From positions 1 to 63,191 of the forward strand of contig PCCK01000063.1 of NCBI GenBank assembly GCA_002731695.1: a stretch of DNA of 63,191 bases, given 5' to 3'. The stretch is from Porticoccaceae bacterium (GTDB lineage: Bacteria; Pseudomonadota; Gammaproteobacteria; Pseudomonadales; Porticoccaceae). A program made the position numbers and the translations under genes. The notes below the pieces were generated by a model. It did no database searches and had not been told where the DNA came from. It worked only from the letters and a program-made list of their open reading frames with translations. This document shows, piece by piece, positions 45,546 to 55,207 of the stretch. Position 1 is the stretch's first letter. The number at the start of each line of letters is the position of its first letter.

Positions 45546-46955
45546 TCACACTAAATCACCAACTTTTCTTATCTGTATGGCTTCAAATCCTTTGCCAGCT
45601 AATGTATCAGAAATAACAACGATCCTCTGATTTAAAGAAAATATCCCGCTTGAGAGCATTATTTGCGCGGCTTTAGCAAGTGTTAACTCAGGATTTTTGT
45701 CAAAATCGATCAAGTAACTCAGTACATTTCGATTTAACACTAGTTGACGAGCGATTCTACTATTATTGGTAAACGCACAAATTATCGGCTCTTGTGGATG
45801 ACAGTTAGTGACCCAATTTGCCATTCGTCCCAGACGAGTTGGAACAAGAATTGCTGCTGCTTGAATTGATTCCGCTAGTTGCACAGCTGCATATGCTATG
45901 TGTTGTTTTTCGTTCTGAAGCATCAGTTTATCTGTAAAATAAAGCCCCCGGCTACTTTCTGTTGAGCACGCAATTCTATTTAGAATTTCTACACAACGAA
46001 TAGGAAATTTCCCGACGGTTGTTTCTCCAGATAGCATAATGGCGTCCACTTCCTCGTATACTGCGTTTGCCACATCAGTTACTTCGGCTCTCGTGGGAAT
46101 AGGGTTTTCAATCATTGATTCAAGCATATGCGTCGCTACAATCACACGTTTGCCCATTTCTGCACAGGTGCGGATAATTCGGCGTTGAATTCGAGGAAGC
46201 ACTTCAAGCCTGATTTCTGCGCCCAAATCACCTCTTGCAACCATAATGCCGTCCGCATTTTCGGTGATTTCTACCATATTCGTAATTCCTTCTTGATCCT
46301 CGAGTTTTGCTATAACTTTTATATCCTTTGACTTACTACCTAAAAGTGATCGAAGCTCCGTGACGTCGCTCGCCTTTCGAACAAATGATAATGCTATAAA
46401 ATCGACATTCTGAGTTATGGCAAATTCGATATCGCGTCGGTCTTTGTCAGTAATTGCGGGGAGATTGACGCGAATTCCCGGAAGATTTACATGACGTTTA
46501 CTTTTAAGAAGTCCACCGTCGATTACCTCACAACGCATTGATTTCGTCTCTTTACTCAGAACTTTTAGATTTATTAATCCGTTGTCAACGGTAATAATGT
46601 CCCCCGTGTCCATATCTTTCACTAAATCTTCATAGTTAACAAGGATGGATGTCGACTCAACGTCCTCACTGCCGCGCACAACAATAGATACTAGATCACC
46701 CGTTTTGAGATGGAGGTCATTAGTGCGGTTTCCTGTTCGGATTTCAGGGCCTTGAGTGTCAAGCATTACTGCGATTGGTTGTTCTAGGGTTGTATTTAGT
46801 TTCTGAATTGATTTTATCACTTCTGCATGTGAGTCATGGGTACCGTGAGACATGTTAAGCCTCGCAATATTCATTCCTGCTTTGGCTAATTTCTTCAGCA
46901 TTTTAAAAGAGTGAGAGGCAGGCCCAATGGTACATATTATTTTTGTTTTACGCAT
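45546..46955 (-). CDS. pyk: Pyruvate kinase
   Basis: Last step of glycolysis, phosphoenolpyruvate plus ADP to pyruvate plus ATP. The frame is open to 47000 inside ygfA, but ATG 46955 has GGAAG five bases upstream and gives the family start RKTKIICTIGPAS (469 residues, as E. coli PykF). Motifs: IARLNMSHGTH, MLDTQGPEIRTG, VIAKLEDQEGITN, GIMVARGDLGAEI, and ATHMLESMIENPIPTRAEVTDVANAV. It overlaps the end of ygfA by 19 bases. Confidence 0.96.
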   Translation of the reverse strand: MRKTKIICTIGPASHSFKMLKKLAKAGMNIARLNMSHGTHDSHAEVIKSIQKLNTTLEQPIAVMLDTQGPEIRTGNRTNDLHLKTGDLVSIVVRGSEDVESTSILVNYEDLVKDMDTGDIITVDNGLINLKVLSKETKSMRCEVIDGGLLKSKRHVNLPGIRVNLPAITDKDRRDIEFAITQNVDFIALSFVRKASDVTELRSLLGSKSKDIKVIAKLEDQEGITNMVEITENADGIMVARGDLGAEIRLEVLPRIQRRIIRTCAEMGKRVIVATHMLESMIENPIPTRAEVTDVANAVYEEVDAIMLSGETTVGKFPIRCVEILNRIACSTESSRGLYFTDKLMLQNEKQHIAYAAVQLAESIQAAAILVPTRLGRMANWVTNCHPQEPIICAFTNNSRIARQLVLNRNVLSYLIDFDKNPELTLAKAAQIMLSSGIFSLNQRIVVISDTLAGKGFEAIQIRKVGDLV

Positions 46956-47524
46956 ATAACTTCCGATCCTGTGATCACCATGTGTAGACGTATATCCCAA
47001 GGTTTCACGTCAATATGTTGACATTCCTGACAACTATGGGCTATTCCAAGTAGTGTTGGGCCATGATTGCTTTTTAACGAGCAGTTTGCTAGGGCTCTGT
47101 CATAATAACCACCTCCCATTCCAAGGCGATTGCCTTGGCGATCAAAACCTACAAGCGGCAAGAGAATTAGATCCAAATCGACAGCTTCTAAAATTTGGTT
47201 TGCGGGGTTAATAGGTTCTAAGATGCCATATTGATTTAAATATAAACAACTATTTTTGTCGTAGCGACTAAATCCAAGAGACTTTTTATTGACCTTTAAA
47301 ACAGGCATAAACCATTGTTTGTGACGGTTCGCTTTTTGTTTTATGAGAACTTGCAAATCAACCTCGCCGTCGCGAGCGAAATATGCCGCAATGTGGTGAG
47401 ATTTTTGAAAAATTGGTTGTTCTGAGAGAATTCTTGCAACATTTGAGGCGGCAACAGCCTGACAGTTAGGAGAAAGATTTCTTCGTCTGGCCCGTAAATT
47501 TTTGCGCCTGCTTATTAGCGTCAA
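46937..47524 (-). CDS. ygfA: 5-formyltetrahydrofolate cyclo-ligase
   Basis: Converts 5-formyl-THF to 5,10-methenyl-THF in an ATP-dependent reaction. Family motifs: LRARRRNLSP, IAAYFARDGEVD, LILLPLVGFDRQGNRLGMGGGYYDRAL. The frame is open to 47590, but that extension runs through the 3' part of 6S RNA. The TTG at 47524 has GAGGA eight bases upstream (47533-47537) and gives 195 residues, the expected size. The 6S RNA-ygfA order is classic, and the two are usually co-transcribed and then processed. Confidence 0.94.
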   Translation of the reverse strand: MTLISRRKNLRARRRNLSPNCQAVAASNVARILSEQPIFQKSHHIAAYFARDGEVDLQVLIKQKANRHKQWFMPVLKVNKKSLGFSRYDKNSCLYLNQYGILEPINPANQILEAVDLDLILLPLVGFDRQGNRLGMGGGYYDRALANCSLKSNHGPTLLGIAHSCQECQHIDVKPWDIRLHMVITGSEVICVKQK

Positions 47525-47545
47525 AAAGTCATTCCTCGTTTCAAG

Positions 47546-47714
47546 ACCCAGAGTGCCGCTGCCGACGTGGCCTTGAACCGAAAGGTTCAAGTCGGCGACC
47601 CTCGCATCGCATCAGGCTTTCCGACGCACGGAATTGCTCAACAGCTTTGACAAAGAGAAGCCATAACAAAATTATCGGCTCAGGGACTTCTCGGCTGGCG
47701 CACACTCCAGGAAT
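47546..47714 (-). ncRNA. ssrS: 6S RNA
   Basis: Regulatory RNA that sequesters sigma-70 RNA polymerase in stationary phase. It lies between zapA and ygfA, the conserved ssrS position. On the minus strand the 5' GGAGTGTGC pairs with the 3' GGCACTCTGG closing stem. Internal blocks match E. coli 6S: GTCCCTGAGCCGATAATTT, and the hairpin CTTGAACC/GGTTCAAGG. A perfect TATAAT lies at 47718-47723, just upstream. Ends are estimated to a few bases; length is about 169 bases. Confidence 0.92.
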
Positions 47715-47717
47715 GCT

Positions 47718-47723
47718 ATTATA
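47718..47723 (-). promoter_or_regulatory. -10 box of the 6S RNA gene
   Basis: TATAAT on the minus strand, four to seven bases before the estimated 6S RNA 5' end and overlapping nothing else. The -35 region, partly a run of T, is poor. It lies just after the zapA stop codon. Confidence 0.5.
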
Positions 47724-47744
47724 TCAGAGCTTTTAAAAAAACAT

Positions 47745-48047
47745 CTACGTTGAGGCATCAAATTCAAAAAGTATCGATTCAAGCTTACTATCAACCGATG
47801 CTAGTCGTTGCGATGCTTCGGCATTTTGTTCGGCAGAGTCCCGAGTTCTTATTAAATCATGACTTAAATTAAGCGCAGCCATTACAGCTATTCGCTCTAG
47901 CCCAATTATGTTGGACCGATTTCGGATCTCTTCCATTTTTTGATTCAATAGTTTGGCCGAGGCTTCCAAAGCCTCACGTTCCTTCGGAAGACAGTTAACC
48001 TGATAGTCTTTGTCCAAAATTCTTACTTTTAACGAAATATTTTCCAT
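47745..48047 (-). CDS. zapA: Cell division protein ZapA
   Basis: FtsZ-ring stabilising protein of 100 residues. It has the N-terminal beta strand VRILDKDYQVNC, LEASAKLLNQKMEEIRN, the helix with ERIAVMAALNLSHDLI, and a C-terminal coiled coil. It starts two bases after the ZapB-like gene and is followed by 6S RNA and ygfA, the usual order in gammaproteobacteria. Confidence 0.94.
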   Translation of the reverse strand: MENISLKVRILDKDYQVNCLPKEREALEASAKLLNQKMEEIRNRSNIIGLERIAVMAALNLSHDLIRTRDSAEQNAEASQRLASVDSKLESILFEFDAST

Positions 48048-48049
48048 TA

Positions 48050-48250
48050 CTACTCGGCACTCATATTTTTTAGGCGATTGATCATCGTTTGTATCTTTTG
48101 TCTAGCTAATTCGTTTTTTTCTAAGAGCTGTCCCCTTTCTCCCACTAGACCTGCCTCGCGTTCACGTAATGACTTATTTTCAGCTTTAAGTTGCTGACAT
48201 AATTCTATTAATCTATCTAACTTTTCTTCAAAATTTTCAAGTTTATTCAT
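48050..48250 (-). CDS. TIGR02449-type coiled-coil protein (ZapB-like)
   Basis: 66 residues, almost entirely a charged coiled coil (heptads in FEEKLDRLIELCQQLKAENKSL and ERGQLLEKNELARQKI). This short family sits immediately upstream of zapA in Pseudomonas and relatives and is thought to act in division like ZapB. Only the position and coiled-coil character support that here. Confidence 0.82.
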   Translation of the reverse strand: MNKLENFEEKLDRLIELCQQLKAENKSLREREAGLVGERGQLLEKNELARQKIQTMINRLKNMSAE

Positions 48251-48378
48251 TACAAGGCCTAATTATTCGAAACTTCTTACGTCTTTTCTCACTATATTCA
48301 TTGCGGTCATTATGGTCAATTATTTGCTTGTGCTAAACTATTGTACTATGAAAATCTCTGAGTGATATCATCCTCAGC

Positions 48379-48912
48379 ATGGCATATTCAACTGACATAG
48401 TAACCTTTGACAGTCTTCAAGCGCTATTCCTCGATTTGAATGTAGATGTGACGCCAAGTATGTTCCATGGTTTTGTATGTGGGCTATTGATTAGGAGGGG
48501 AATTGATGAGTCGCAAGTTTTTAGGAAGTTAGAAAAGTGGCTGCTTTTATCCTCAGAGCAAAGAGATATCTTAAGAGAGTGTCTTTACGGATATCAAGAT
48601 GTTGTGAATAATGATTTGAGAGACATTAATTACGGTTTTCATCCTCTTTTACCTAGCGATCATAAGCCTCTAAATGCTAAGTTAAATGAGTTAGCAAATT
48701 GGTGCAAGCATTTCTTATCCGGACTTACTGAGATTTGGGACAGTCAATTTGAGACGACTGAAGACACAGTTGAAGCTTTGAAAGACCTTGTAGAGGTCAC
48801 AAATGTCTCGTTGGATACAGAGGTCGGCGGTGAAGGTGACTTTGAGTACCTTCTTGAACACGTTAGAATCTTGGTTCAAGTTATTTACTCTGACTTACAT
48901 CAGAGCGATTGA
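48379..48912 (+). CDS. ygfB: YgfB/UPF0149 family protein
   Basis: 177 residues, mostly helical and acidic. The family signature is VTPSMFHGFVCGLLIRRG near residue 25, with ANWCKHFLSGL near 110 and a C-terminal FEYLLEHVRILVQVIYSDL. In Pseudomonas aeruginosa YgfB acts as a regulator affecting beta-lactam resistance; elsewhere its role is unclear. It is divergent from the zapA pair and upstream of pepP-ubiH, a conserved order. Confidence 0.9.
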   Translation: MAYSTDIVTFDSLQALFLDLNVDVTPSMFHGFVCGLLIRRGIDESQVFRKLEKWLLLSSEQRDILRECLYGYQDVVNNDLRDINYGFHPLLPSDHKPLNAKLNELANWCKHFLSGLTEIWDSQFETTEDTVEALKDLVEVTNVSLDTEVGGEGDFEYLLEHVRILVQVIYSDLHQSD

Positions 48913-48957
48913 GAGCATTGGTCATGACGATTTTTTTGTGGAAGTAGTGAGAATAGT

Positions 48958-50271
48958 GTGATTACGAAAAAAGAGTATGCAAGTAGACGGTCGGGCCTCA
49001 TTAATATGATGGAGCCAAGTAGCATTGCAATTGTTGTTAGTGGCCCCAAGCGGGTGCGCTCAAAGGATACCTTTTACGCTTATAAACAGGATACTACATT
49101 TAGTTATTTGAGTGGTTTTCCTGAACCTCACTCCGTTTTGGTGCTCATACCCGATAGAAAACAAGGTCAATTCATTTTATTTTGTCAGGAAAAGGATCGA
49201 TCGCGCGAAATTTGGGACGGCTCACTAAACGGACCTGAGGGTGCTTGCGATTATTTTGAAGCAGATGATGCATTCCCGATTACCGATATCGACGACATTC
49301 TACCGGGAATGTTAGAGGGTCGCGATCGAGTGTATTATGGAATTGGTAAAGATACTGAATTTGATAATCGATTAATGGGGTGGGTAAATGATATCAGGGC
49401 GCGAAGGCGGAAAGGAGCGATGCCACCGGGCGAATTTATTGATATTGACCACTTTGTTAATGAGATGCGGCTTATCAAAACTTCTATTGAGTTGAACCTG
49501 ATTAAGAATGCCTCAGCTATTTCAGCAAGTGCGCATAGGCGTGCTATGCGGGTCGCTAGGCCAGGTATGTATGAGTACCAACTGCAGGCTGAAATTGAGC
49601 ATGAATTTCTTTATCAGGGAGCGACGTCTCCTGCTTACACGACGATTGTCGGTGGTGGAAAGAATGCTTGCGTCCTACATTACATAAAAAACCAAGATTT
49701 ATTATTAGATGGGGATTTGGTTCTTGTTGATGCTGGTTGCGAATATCGTGATTATTGCGCTGATATTACCAGAACATTTCCCGTTAATGGACGGTTTACC
49801 GAATCTCAAGCATCAATATACGATATTGTTTTGGAGGCTCAAACTGAGGCCATAAGAGCATTAGCACCCGGTAAACCATACAACACAGCGAATGATGTGA
49901 CCATTAAAACGATTACACAGGGTTTAGTCGATTTGGGGATTCTCTCAGGAGATGTTAGTGATTTAATTGAAAGTGGTTCTTATCGTGATTTTTATATGCA
50001 CCAATCTGGCCACTGGTTAGGGATGGATGTGCATGATGTCGGAGATTATAGACTCGACCAGATTTGGCGGGATTATGAGGCGGGAATGGTAGTAACTGTT
50101 GAGCCAGGAATATACATCTCCCCAGATAACTTGAGTGTGGCAGAAAAATGGAGGGGTATTGGTGTGCGCATCGAAGACAATGTGGTTTTGACGCGAAACG
50201 GATGTGAGTGCTTGACTGACAATGTCCCTAAGTGCCGTGTTGAAATAGAGAAGTTGATGATAAGATCATAA
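48958..50271 (+). CDS. pepP: Xaa-Pro aminopeptidase PepP
   Basis: Metallopeptidase releasing N-terminal residues before proline. 437 residues (E. coli 441). The N-terminal creatinase-like domain is about 1-170. The pita-bread domain has metal ligands in LVDAGCEYRDYCADITRTFP (two Asp), HQSGHWLGMDVHD (His), VTVEPGIY and GVRIEDNV (two Glu). The start is a GTG at 48958; GTGAGAATA upstream is a weak ribosome site. ubiH follows after 16 bases. Confidence 0.96.
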   Translation: MITKKEYASRRSGLINMMEPSSIAIVVSGPKRVRSKDTFYAYKQDTTFSYLSGFPEPHSVLVLIPDRKQGQFILFCQEKDRSREIWDGSLNGPEGACDYFEADDAFPITDIDDILPGMLEGRDRVYYGIGKDTEFDNRLMGWVNDIRARRRKGAMPPGEFIDIDHFVNEMRLIKTSIELNLIKNASAISASAHRRAMRVARPGMYEYQLQAEIEHEFLYQGATSPAYTTIVGGGKNACVLHYIKNQDLLLDGDLVLVDAGCEYRDYCADITRTFPVNGRFTESQASIYDIVLEAQTEAIRALAPGKPYNTANDVTIKTITQGLVDLGILSGDVSDLIESGSYRDFYMHQSGHWLGMDVHDVGDYRLDQIWRDYEAGMVVTVEPGIYISPDNLSVAEKWRGIGVRIEDNVVLTRNGCECLTDNVPKCRVEIEKLMIRS

Positions 50272-50287
50272 TATCTGGTGTGGTTTG

Positions 50288-51502
50288 ATGGGACGAGATT
50301 TCGCTTTTGACGTAGTGATTGTTGGTGCTGGCTTAGTGGGTGTAAGCTTTGCCCTTATTTTAAAAAAAAAGGAGCCAGATTTAAGTATCTTGGTTGTAGA
50401 GTCAAACAAACTTATTTCATCTGGCAAAATAGCGGTACCTGATTCGGACATCAGAGGCATTGCACTATCCAGAGACAGTAAAAAAATACTGCAGATCGCG
50501 GGTCTTTGGACCGTCTTGGAAAAGTCTGCGACACCAATTGAATCTATCCATGTAAGCGATAAAGGGCACCCCGGGATCGCGCGTTTAAATCGGTCTCCTG
50601 ATGATATTGATCCGTTAGGATACGTTGTTGAGGGTAGATATCTAAGGAGTACCCTAAGAAAAAACTTGTCTCAATCGGATATTCAAATTTGGTACTCCAC
50701 AGAAATCATAGATGCATTAATAGAGAAGGATCGAGTCAGACTTGTTACCAGCAACACAAAGACGGATATTATCGCTAAACTAATGGTGATATCTGATGGC
50801 GCATATTCTAAAACAGCTTCAAAACTTGGTTTTTGTATTAAGTCAAAAGCCCTAGGACAGAAAGCGATTATTGCAAATGTTACCCTTGACAGGAAACATA
50901 GGGGAATTGCTTATGAGCGTTTTACACAATCGGGAGTAGTGGCGATGTTGCCACTTTCAACAAGTATGGGTCAATTTAAAGCCTCTCTTGTTTGGACGAG
51001 ACCATCAGAGTGTGCGTTGCGACTTGAAAAAGCAACAGATGGTTTATTTTTAGATGAGTTACAAGCGCAGTTTGGTTATCGAAATGGTATATTTACAGAC
51101 GTTAGCGCACGGGCTAGCTTTGTGATAACAACTAGTTTTTCAGAAGAAATGATTCGCGCGCGGTCTGTATTGTTGGGGAATGTCGCACATAATTTGCATC
51201 CTGTGGCTGGTCAAGGTTTGAATTTGTCCTTAAGAGATGCCGCGAAACTGGCTGAAGCTGTATCTCTTGCATCTAATGCCAATAGAGACTTTGGATCTGT
51301 CTCTATGCTGGATCAGTACCGAAAAGATCGATTACATGAGCAGCAACTTATTGCAGCGTTTACGGGCAATCTTCAACCATTATTCTCATCTAAGAATTTT
51401 ATTTTAAGGTTAGGTCGTAACCTTGGTTTGTTCAGTTTGGATTTTGTACCTGTTTTGCGTGAGAAGTTTCTTCACTTCGGAATCAATGGGAGAGCGTTTT
51501 AA
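50288..51502 (+). CDS. ubiH: 2-polyprenyl-6-methoxyphenol hydroxylase UbiH family
   Basis: FAD-dependent monooxygenase of ubiquinone synthesis, 404 residues. N-terminal dinucleotide motif FDVVIVGAGLVGVSFAL, middle DG motif MVISDGAYSKTASKLG, and the C-terminal GNVAHNLHPVAGQGLNLSLRDA typical of UbiH. ATG 50288 is preferred to TTG 50285; the ribosome site is weak. In E. coli the order is pepP-ubiH-ubiI; here ubiI is not downstream, and rsmC is convergent instead. Because only one hydroxylase is present, UbiI-type specificity cannot be excluded. Confidence 0.9.
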   Translation: MGRDFAFDVVIVGAGLVGVSFALILKKKEPDLSILVVESNKLISSGKIAVPDSDIRGIALSRDSKKILQIAGLWTVLEKSATPIESIHVSDKGHPGIARLNRSPDDIDPLGYVVEGRYLRSTLRKNLSQSDIQIWYSTEIIDALIEKDRVRLVTSNTKTDIIAKLMVISDGAYSKTASKLGFCIKSKALGQKAIIANVTLDRKHRGIAYERFTQSGVVAMLPLSTSMGQFKASLVWTRPSECALRLEKATDGLFLDELQAQFGYRNGIFTDVSARASFVITTSFSEEMIRARSVLLGNVAHNLHPVAGQGLNLSLRDAAKLAEAVSLASNANRDFGSVSMLDQYRKDRLHEQQLIAAFTGNLQPLFSSKNFILRLGRNLGLFSLDFVPVLREKFLHFGINGRAF

Positions 51503-51593
51503 AACTTGATCAGATACGTGTCAAGTTATGTGCAACTTAAGTTGGTGCTTTTCCAGCAAGAACCAATTTTAGTAACCACTTACTATTTTCCTT

Positions 51594-52703
51594 TCAATGA
51601 CTCAGTGATATTAGTTTGAATTGATTATTTTTATTTAGTGTATGAATGCGCGAAAAATTATTCTTTGCGAGAAGCTCAAGGGGAGTGCAAACATCAACTA
51701 CAAAAAGTGCTTTTCCAGTTTTTGTTATAAGATGCTGAGTGCTATTTAAAAACTTTAGAATTAGTGCTGAGTCGACTCGAAAGCCTGCATGAATCGGCGG
51801 ATTACACAGAATAACATCGAAGTTCCCTACTATTTTTTGTCCTGCGTCTGTTGCTAATACATTAGCTGCATTTAGGCCATAGTGGTTGAAGTTAAGTTTA
51901 CATGCAGCGATTGCTGCGGCATTGTTATCCGTTGCGAAAATGTTTAAAAAACTGAATCGCCTCGATTCGCATGCTAAATAGCCATAACCGCACCCAAGGT
52001 CGAGAAGCGTCCGCGGCAAAAAGTCATAAGTTTCAAAAAAAGTTTCTAAATTATCGGACAAAAACTTGCTTCCTCGATCAATTTTATTCCACCCAAAAAT
52101 TCCTGGTTTGCTAAAAAATTGACTACCCTCTTTATACATTATCTTTCTCATATGAGAGTAATTGTCTGTTTGAGCTTCGTTTTTGATGATGCCTCTGGAA
52201 ACGATTGATGAGAAATAGTTAATACCGAATTTTTGAACTTTCGACGTGCTCGAGAGCAGCTCTTGGGAGAACTTTACATAGGTTTTAATCCCATCTTTCT
52301 TTTTGCCGGCAAGTAGCAAGGACGCACCTCTTTTAAGCAACCGTTGTGCGTTATTTATAGTGTGTTTTGTTATTGCTTTTTCTTTTGAAACGCGAAAAAT
52401 TATGTGGTCTAGGCTGATTTCTGGTAATTGTGAAAAATCAAAGTCGCAAAATAGACATTCAATTCCTGAGGCACCTACCTCATGTGCTATGTCGAGCCGG
52501 TTACTGAAAACTCGAATATGGCTTTGCTCTGGTATCTTGATGGAGTGCCAATTTACGTGTCGCCAATTTTCATCTGCCACTATTAGTATGCTACCCTTCA
52601 GAGAGGGTAGTATATTGAGCAAGAGTTGGACACAATTGTCCATCCGGAGAGCCCTATTAAAGTGATTGGCTAATAATTTTGTCTCGATACTGTTATTTGA
52701 CAA
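51594..52703 (-). CDS. rsmC: 16S rRNA (guanine-1207-N2) methyltransferase RsmC-like
   Basis: 369 residues with the two-domain RsmC layout: a degenerate N-terminal methyltransferase-like domain (about 1-170) and a C-terminal catalytic domain with SAM motif LLDLGCGYGYLACES and the NPPIHAGF motif (about 290) used by N2-guanine methyltransferases. KPGIFGWNKIDRGSKFL matches the linker. The only upstream start is TTG 52703; ATG 52643 is an alternative that shortens it by 20 residues. Confidence 0.87.
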   Translation of the reverse strand: MSNNSIETKLLANHFNRALRMDNCVQLLLNILPSLKGSILIVADENWRHVNWHSIKIPEQSHIRVFSNRLDIAHEVGASGIECLFCDFDFSQLPEISLDHIIFRVSKEKAITKHTINNAQRLLKRGASLLLAGKKKDGIKTYVKFSQELLSSTSKVQKFGINYFSSIVSRGIIKNEAQTDNYSHMRKIMYKEGSQFFSKPGIFGWNKIDRGSKFLSDNLETFFETYDFLPRTLLDLGCGYGYLACESRRFSFLNIFATDNNAAAIAACKLNFNHYGLNAANVLATDAGQKIVGNFDVILCNPPIHAGFRVDSALILKFLNSTQHLITKTGKALFVVDVCTPLELLAKNNFSRIHTLNKNNQFKLISLSH

Positions 52704-52767
52704 AATAAAGTTGTAGCGAGTCGGTTTCTCGTTTTACTGGAGCTAATCGTTTCCTAGAGAAATCAAT

Positions 52768-53787
52768 TTATATGGATTTCAATAATAAATGAGCGGCGTC
52801 TTTCGCAAAATAAGTCAGAATTCCAGCCGCTCCGGCACGCTTAAATGATGTGAGCGATTCCAAGATAATTTGTTCTCTTGATAACCAATTGTTGTCACAA
52901 GCAGCACAATGCATAGCGTATTCGCCGCTGACTTGAAAAGCGAAAGTAGGTACTGCAAATTCATCAACAACACTTTTCAGCACATCAAGATAGGGCATTC
53001 CCGGTTTTATGAGTAGCATATCCGCGCCCTCCGATAGATCTAGAGAGCATTCGTAAAGCGCTTCTTTCAGGTTTCTATAATCCATTTGATAGCTGTTCTT
53101 GTCAATTTTTTCGAGACTTGGAGTGGAGCCAATCGCATCTCTAAAGGGACCATAGTAAGCAGAGGCATACTTGGCTGCATAGGCCATTATTTTAGTATTT
53201 ACTAATCCTTCTTTTTCGAATTTTTCTCGAATGATTCTAACTCGGCCATCCATCATATCTGACGGAGCAATAATATCTGCACCTGCGTGGGCGAGCGAAA
53301 GAGCTTGTTTCACTAAAATTTCGTTTGTGGCATCGTTCAATACGTTACCGCTGCGTTTATCTAAGATACCGTCATGACCATGGGAAGTGTATGGATCCAG
53401 AGCGACATCTGCAATGATTAGGACATTCGGTGTGTTAGCTTTCAGCTTGCGAATCGCGGTCTGAATAAGTCCATTTTCGTTGTGTGATTCCTCTGCCATA
53501 GGGGTTTTTTTTGATCTTTCAATCATTGGAAATAGAGCAATCGCTGAAATACCTAACGATTCTACTTCCACCACCTCCTCTAGTATGCGATCGATTGATA
53601 GTCTATTTACACCAGGCATAGATTCTATGGGTTGACATTGATTGAACCCTTCTACTACGAAAAGCGGCAAAATAAGATCTCTTGTACCAATTTCGGTTTC
53701 CGCGACTAGGTGCCGTATAAAAGAGGAGGAGCGCAGTCTTCTCATTCTAGTGTATGGAAAGGGACCGCGATAGAGTGCTTTTCTCAT
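52768..53787 (-). CDS. hemB: Delta-aminolevulinic acid dehydratase HemB
   Basis: Joins two 5-aminolevulinates to porphobilinogen. Schiff-base Lys residues are in MAYAAKYASAYYGPFRDA and LLIKPGMPYLD. The metal region reads DVALDPYTSHGHDG, with Asp in place of the Cys ligands of zinc enzymes, so it is the magnesium-type found in Pseudomonas. The frame is open to TTG 53826; ATG 53787 with AAGGA upstream gives 339 residues, the expected length. It lies about 120 bases downstream of hemL. Confidence 0.95.
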   Translation of the reverse strand: MRKALYRGPFPYTRMRRLRSSSFIRHLVAETEIGTRDLILPLFVVEGFNQCQPIESMPGVNRLSIDRILEEVVEVESLGISAIALFPMIERSKKTPMAEESHNENGLIQTAIRKLKANTPNVLIIADVALDPYTSHGHDGILDKRSGNVLNDATNEILVKQALSLAHAGADIIAPSDMMDGRVRIIREKFEKEGLVNTKIMAYAAKYASAYYGPFRDAIGSTPSLEKIDKNSYQMDYRNLKEALYECSLDLSEGADMLLIKPGMPYLDVLKSVVDEFAVPTFAFQVSGEYAMHCAACDNNWLSREQIILESLTSFKRAGAAGILTYFAKDAAHLLLKSI

Positions 53788-53906
53788 GACTTTTCGTATC
53801 CTTTGTACTCTTTTGCTGTGTTCCAAGTACGCTTTTTTAGAGTTCCATCAAGCAGATAGGTGACTAAAGAATTTTTTTCGAGCTTTGGCTGCAATAACCT
53901 GACGAC

Positions 53907-55199
53907 TCAAAGTTTGTTTAATACCCTCTCTGCAGCGTCCAGTGTGTATTCTATGTCTTGCACACTGTGAGCAGAAGACATAAACCCAGCTTCAAAGGAT
54001 GCAGGCGCAAGGTAAATGCCCTCTGCAAGCATACCATGAAAAAATTTAGCAAAGCGCTTTGTGTCACAGCGCATCACTTGCTTGTAATTGATTATCTCTC
54101 TTTCATGTGAAAAAAAGATACCCCACATAGTTCCGACATGATTGCTAGTCATTGGGACCTTCGCGTCGCGCGCGCGATCTATGATGCCGTTCACAAGTCT
54201 TGTTGTAAGAGTGGACACCGGGTTGAAGAAATTAGGTTCTGATATCAGTTTGAGAGTCGCTAAACCTGAAGCCATGGCCACCGGATTCCCAGCAAGAGTA
54301 CCTGCTTGATAGATTGGGCCGACAGGTGCAATTTGCTCCATTATTTCTCTACTCCCTCCAAACGCGCCTACGGGTAATCCACCTCCTATTACTTTACCAA
54401 GACAAATAATATCTGGTTGTATCCCATACTCTCCAATGGCGCCTATAGGGTTTATTCGGAAACCGGTCATCACCTCATCAAATATTAAAAGTGCCCCTGT
54501 TGAGCTGCAGCATTCTCGTAATGCATTCAGAAAACCGCGGATTGGAGGTACACAATTCATATTACCTACCACGGGTTCAACGATAATAGCCGCAACTTCC
54601 GATCCAATTTGCTCCATTACTTGTTGAACTTGATTAATATCATTATACGTGAGCGTGATAGTTTGATTAGCTATACACTCTGGCACACCAGGAGAGCTTG
54701 GAATTCCCAATGTTAGTGCACCAGATCCTGCCTTCACAAGCAAAGAATCCGAGTGTCCATGGTAGCAACCCTCAAACTTAATAATCTTGTCGCGTCCGGT
54801 GAATCCTCGAGCTAAACGAACCGCGCTCATAGTCGCTTCTGTGCCAGAATTAACCATTCTTATCATATCTATCCCAGGCAGAAGACCACAAATATACTCT
54901 GCTAAGTTTATTTCTAATGCTGTAGGGGCGCCAAATGTCATTGCTCGCTCTAGCTGCTTCCTGATGGCATCAAGTACGACAGGATTACCATGGCCAAGTA
55001 TCATAGGGCCCCAGGACAGAACGAAATCGATGAATCGTCTCCCGTCTTCATCAAATATATATGCACCTTTAGCGCTTTGAAAGAACACAGGTGTTCCGCC
55101 AACCGCCTTGAACGCTCTTACCGGTGAATTTACGCCACCTGGGATATATTCTTTTGCATCTTCAAAGAGTTTTTGTGATCGGTTTGTTTTCTTAATCAT
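53907..55199 (-). CDS. hemL: Glutamate-1-semialdehyde 2,1-aminomutase HemL
   Basis: PLP enzyme producing 5-aminolevulinate in the C5 haem pathway. 430 residues: [19 protein letters not shown] start, [42 protein letters not shown], and PLP Lys in [16 protein letters not shown]. No ribosome site precedes the ATG at 55199; a candidate promoter at 55208-55235 would start transcription within a few bases of the ATG, so the message may be leaderless. Product feeds HemB, the next gene. Confidence 0.96.
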   Translation of the reverse strand: MIKKTNRSQKLFEDAKEYIPGGVNSPVRAFKAVGGTPVFFQSAKGAYIFDEDGRRFIDFVLSWGPMILGHGNPVVLDAIRKQLERAMTFGAPTALEINLAEYICGLLPGIDMIRMVNSGTEATMSAVRLARGFTGRDKIIKFEGCYHGHSDSLLVKAGSGALTLGIPSSPGVPECIANQTITLTYNDINQVQQVMEQIGSEVAAIIVEPVVGNMNCVPPIRGFLNALRECCSSTGALLIFDEVMTGFRINPIGAIGEYGIQPDIICLGKVIGGGLPVGAFGGSREIMEQIAPVGPIYQAGTLAGNPVAMASGLATLKLISEPNFFNPVSTLTTRLVNGIIDRARDAKVPMTSNHVGTMWGIFFSHEREIINYKQVMRCDTKRFAKFFHGMLAEGIYLAPASFEAGFMSSAHSVQDIEYTLDAAERVLNKL

Positions 55200-55207
55200 G
55201 ATAGATT

